From assembly GCA_023374025.1 (NCBI GenBank), contig SIJG01000025.1, positions 1,008,845-1,072,844 of the forward strand: DNA of 64,000 nucleotides. Reading direction: 5' to 3'. Under the pieces are notes generated by a model. That model did not search any database and was not told the origin of the DNA. It saw only the letters and a program-made list of their open reading frames with translations. Origin of the DNA: Heterodera schachtii. Lineage: Eukaryota > Nematoda > Chromadorea > Rhabditida > Heteroderidae. Position numbers and translations under genes: made by a program. The stretch's first letter is position 1; every line of letters begins with the position of its first letter. This document shows positions 60,373 to 64,000 of this stretch, in pieces.

Positions 60373-60837
60373 TGGTTTTGAATTAAAACTAATTTAAAAA
60401 GTACAAATGAAAAAAGAAAAAACTCAATTTTTTTTTACTTTAACAACAAATTCGTAAGTAAACTGTTCCGCATAGATCTACTGGTTTCGTGTCCAGCACG
60501 CTTTTCAAATCCTCTTCATGTTAACAACAAATATATAAAGTAAAATTATTTTTTCGTTAGTAAGATTCTGAAGAAATCTGGAACTTTTCTTTAAAACCTT
60601 AGACCTAATATTTTTACATCTAAATAGTTATTAAAAAAGGATTGACACGGTTACTGAGTCTGGCACAACTGAGTCTGGCTTTTGAATAATAATTTCTTCA
60701 TATTAATAATAATTTTATATTATATTATAAAAAATTTCGAATAAAAAAGAATTTTTGGAATTAATATTCTAATTTTTTAATTTTATCATTAATCAAAATA
60801 CAAATTAAATTTTTAAAAATTTGTTAGTAATGGAGGC

Positions 60838-60982
60838 TTGAGAGAAAGGCACCGCCGGGAGAATCTCATAAAACTTTGCACAACCCCTCCCCCCAAAAAA
60901 AGAACTTCTATAGGGCATAAGTCATTAACAAATCTGGCAAAATTTCCTTACACTTAGCGGCACCCCGGTGCCTCTCTCAACT
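60838..60982. mobile_element. Short GC-rich inverted-repeat element
   Basis: TTGAGAGAAAGGCACCG at the left and CGGTGCCTCTCTCAA at the right are inverted repeats. Probably a small MITE; no target duplication assigned. Confidence 0.5.
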
Positions 60983-61210
60983 CATCCATTTAAAAAAATT
61001 TTCATAAGAAAAAATTAAAAACTTAAAATTCAACAATTTTTCAATTAACATTTTCTCTGTTTATAATTGTTTCCTCCATATCAGGACATATCTGAAAAAT
61101 CAGAACATTTTTGATTTTTCATTGATTTACATTTGAAAAGGAAGGAATAAAAATTAAGAAATGCAAAGAAATTTCTCATTTACAAGTTGTATTCCATTAA
61201 AATTGTAAAA

Positions 61211-61965
61211 ATGAATTTGTACAATTTAATGTTTATTATTATAATATTTTTCTTTGCATATAAAATTGAAACCGGCAAAATTCGACCAAATTTTAACGAA
61301 ATATTTGGCGACGAATGGGACAAAAACGAAAATGAAGAAGAACAGATAAAAATTGAACAAAATGAAAACTCTGAAGTTGAGCAAATGGGTGGAGAAATTT
61401 TAACACACCCAAATGGTCAACAAAAACGAAAAACAATTCAAAAATTTGAAACAATTAAAGAAAAATTGAAGCAAAAAGGAAAATATAAATGGGAAAACAG
61501 TGGAAAAATTGAGACGAAAATTGCAAAATTATTAGGCGCAAATCGACATAAAATATACAAATGGAAAAGGGAAATGAATTTGAATAAAATTATGAAAAAA
61601 AGTTTTTATGAGCAGAAAAAGAAAGAATTCATTGAAAGATTTGATGAAATTAAAAGTTTATGTGGCCAAGGTAAACAGAAAGAATTTGTGAAGGAATTGG
61701 GCATTTCTGAAAAGACATTTTTAAAATGGAAAAAAGAATTAATGCCAAAATATTGTAAAAGTAAGAGAATTTTCATTAAATCATTAAATATTTTATTTTA
61801 GCACCATATTCCAATGAGGACAAATTGCAAAAGATAAAGAAATACTTCAAAATCAAAGAAACAAAGCCAAAAATAAGTGACGAAATAATTGCTAAGAAAT
61901 TGGGAATTGGAATTACAACTTTGAAAAAGTGGAAAAAGAAATTTGCATCGATTTCGAAAATGTGA
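61211..61965 (+). CDS. Secreted triple-HTH family protein, intact copy
   Basis: Exons 61211-61760 and 61802-61965 total 714 nt, 237 residues. I start at the ATG at 61211, eight codons inside the longer frame, because it aligns with all relatives and gives a clean signal peptide (MNLYNLMFIIIIFFFAYKIE). KIRPNFNEIFGDEW and an acidic linker follow. HTH one is KLLGANRHKIYKWKREM, HTH two ELGISEKTFLKWKKELMPKY, and HTH three IIAKKLGIGITTLKKWKKKF. Splice sites are canonical. One of the best-preserved members in the window. Confidence 0.72.
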
Positions 61966-63467
61966 TTTTTACATGGTACATAATGGCTAAAGTAAATTGT
62001 ATATGTATTCAAAAAAATGTTTTCTATTATAATCGGTTGAATGTTTTTGTTTTTGGAAAAATTAAAAAAAAATGTCATTGATTTGTCAAGAAAAATTTTC
62101 CCGTTACGTACCCAAAAATGATTCAACCTTCGCGTTGTGGTACGAGAGATATGGAGGGTGGCTCTAGCATTTAGCGGTTGCTCTAGCAAACCTTGGGCAA
62201 GTTCATTTCATTCAGCATAGGTGCCAAAGATTTTGAAGGAGAAGGAGACGACCAAAAGGGACAAAATCCAAAAACATTTCCAAATAAAAATCTGGGCAGT
62301 TGAACATATCACTCTGGTCTTTATTGTGACGACTCTTACGGCTCAAATTTGGAGATTACATCAGTCTGTGCAGTTCAGCCGTCCGATGATCCGTTATTTT
62401 TTGCGGAGCAAATATAACTTGAGTTTCCTCTTGTTTTTCAACCAGGGCTTGTGCGCTGCACTAGATGAAAGCCACATATAGTGCCGTTCAACCAGTGGAT
62501 TTTTCTAGCTGGGCTCTTACGTATTGGCATTTCGTGCCGTCAAATTTTGTGACAAAAGACCCGAAGATATCAAGTCGGCAAGTTGTTTTTGCTGGGCACC
62601 ATAATGCTTTTGTTGTGCCTCCAAAATAGCTTTAAGTTCTTCTTTACTTGCCATTTACTAGAGCAAATTTAGAGACAAATTTGACGCAAAATTTTAAACA
62701 AACACAAAAGGAATTTTAAAAAGCCTTGCGTTTGAAAGTTGCACGAAATTGGTACTCACACAAAATAATTATGTGTGGCATTTGGTCAGACACTATGAAT
62801 ATGAGCATAAGCTACCGTGAAATTAATTAAGCATTCTTGGTGTTGTTCAATAGCTCTATGTGTTTATTTTTTATTTTGCAAAAGTTCAAAAATTTTCATT
62901 AAGTTTCAAAAAACTTATGGCAAAAAGGACTAAAAACCTAGTTTTTCAAACTTTTTTTTTGCCCTCATTTATGAACCTGAATAAAAAATTTGGAAAATTT
63001 GCAGTTTTCAAATGCTTTCGAACAATACCAAGAAATATTTAATTTGGTTGAGAAAGAAAAAAGTTACGGTCCAAAAATTCGTCCGGCGACGTTTCGGCTG
63101 GCGACGTTTTGTCCTGGTCCGCCCCGGGGACGGAACTGGTTTTTTGGCCTCACCCCCGCCCCAGCGACTCAAATTCCCGCAACCTCGGACCTTCACCTCC
63201 TTATTTTTGTTTTCTTCTTTTTTAACCGGCTCAAAAACCTGTTTTTCCACGGTCTTTGTAGGTTTTTCTATTTATTTTCGGCGCCTGAGAAAAATGATAT
63301 ATCAATTTCTTAGCATTTATCTCATCGCAATTTTTTCTCGGCAAATCAATGAAAATTTTTTTTTAATTTTTCAAAAAAAAACCCAAAAACATTCAGCCAA
63401 TTATAATAGGAAATTTTTTTTGAATACGTATATAAATTTCCTTTAGCCATTTTGTACCATATAAAAA
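61966..63467. other. Intergenic with retroelement and MITE remnants
   Basis: Contains a short gag-like open frame (62517-62654, minus), mixed GC patches at 62100-62500, and a GACGTTTCGGC-containing fragment near 63080-63240 that resembles MULE-type arrays. No other gene is supported. Confidence 0.4.
62517..62654 (-). pseudogene. Possible retrotransposon gag N-terminal fragment
   Basis: A 45-residue frame starts MASKEELKAILEAQQKHYGA and continues QKQLADLISSG. The form (Gln-rich amphipathic helix at an N-terminus) recalls the start of LTR-retrotransposon Gag in nematodes. No capsid, protease or polymerase follows, so it is a fragment or a solo leftover. The family assignment is from memory. 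Confidence 0.4.
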
Positions 63468-64000
63468 TCACATTTTCGAAATCGATGCAAATTTCTTTTT
63501 CCATCTCATCAGTGTTCGAATTCCAATTCCCAATTTCTTAGCAATTATTTCGTCACTGATTTTTGGATTTTCTTCTTTTATTTCGAAATATTGCTTCATC
63601 TTCATTAATTGGTCCTCATTGGAATAAGGTGCTAAAATAAAAATTAATTTAAATATCAATATAAAATTTCACTTACTTTTATAATATTTTGTTGGCATCA
63701 ATTCTTTTTTCCAATTTCGAAATGTTTCTTTACAAATGCCCAATTCTTTCACAAATTCTTTCTGTTTGCCTTGGCCATATAAAATTTTAAATTCATCAAA
63801 TCGTTCAATGAATTCGCTCTTTTTCGTTGTAATTATATTCTTTTTATTTAATTTTAATTCTTTTTTCCATTTGTGTATTTTTTCGCGATTTGTGCCCAAT
63901 AATTTTGCAATTTTACATTCAATTTTGTTGTTGTTTTTCTATTGAAATTTTCCCTTTTGCTTCAACTTTTCTTTAATTGCTTCAAATTTTTGAATTGTTT
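63468..64000 (-). pseudogene. HTH-family copy, partial at window end, with early stop
   Basis: Exon 2 (about 63633-63468) encodes HTH three (IIAKKLGIGIRTLMRWKKKF). Exon 1 up to 64000 encodes HTH two (ELGICKETFRNWKKELMP) and HTH one (KLLGTNREKIHKWKKEL). Between units, the KKSFYEQ codons are missing. An in-frame TAG (about 63942) interrupts HTH one's leading helix (KGKFQ then stop). The 5' end lies outside the window. Confidence 0.65.

Overview
This is an AT-rich eukaryotic genome window: spliced genes with mostly short GT-AG introns, secreted Cys-rich proteins, many small DNA transposons. A 14-3-3 gene closest, from memory, to Caenorhabditis FTT-2 and the general gene style point to a nematode. 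The strong AT bias would suit a tylenchid such as a root-knot nematode, but the species is inference. Exon models were built by reading splice sites and checking that reading phases close.

Layout. 1-5.3 kb and 6.4-11.8 kb hold a cluster of at least three secreted genes (one minus, two plus) built from a repeated Cys/WGC extracellular module. Introns between modules are nearly all phase 1, as expected for exon-shuffled domains. 12.8-14.5 kb holds two small minus-strand genes, one clearly secreted. 18.4-25.0 kb carries a small two-exon gene and a longer multi-exon minus-strand gene containing a duplicated exon and two foldback elements. 25-28.9 kb is repeats. 28.9-35.1 kb is a class 3 (alpha/beta hydrolase) lipase with Ser-Asp-His catalytic residues. 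37.1-39.7 kb is a complete-looking Mutator-like (MULE) transposon with terminal repeats and target-site duplication. 52.3-53.8 kb is the five-exon 14-3-3 gene.

Scattered from 16.4 kb to the window end are about 15 copies, on both strands, of one gene family I do not recognise: an N-terminal signal peptide, an acidic linker, and three successive helix-turn-helix units each ending in a W-K-K signature, with the third on its own exon. Five copies (16420-17205, 43498-44296, 48547-49322, 57894-58652, 61211-61965) read through intact. The others are frameshifted, truncated or interrupted. Two copies lie inside one lipase intron, and that lipase exon, a tRNA-like sequence and an HTH gene were copied together to 47.9-49.3 kb. 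This secreted, apparently DNA-binding-like family is the best candidate for an undescribed system here.

Transposons shape the window: hAT-like short elements with 8-bp target duplications (4733-4907, 22148-22521, 45883-46592, 54598-54999, perhaps 44912-45188) and MULE-like elements with arrayed termini (27402-28002, 37105-39658, 41509-41715, possibly 47838-50815).
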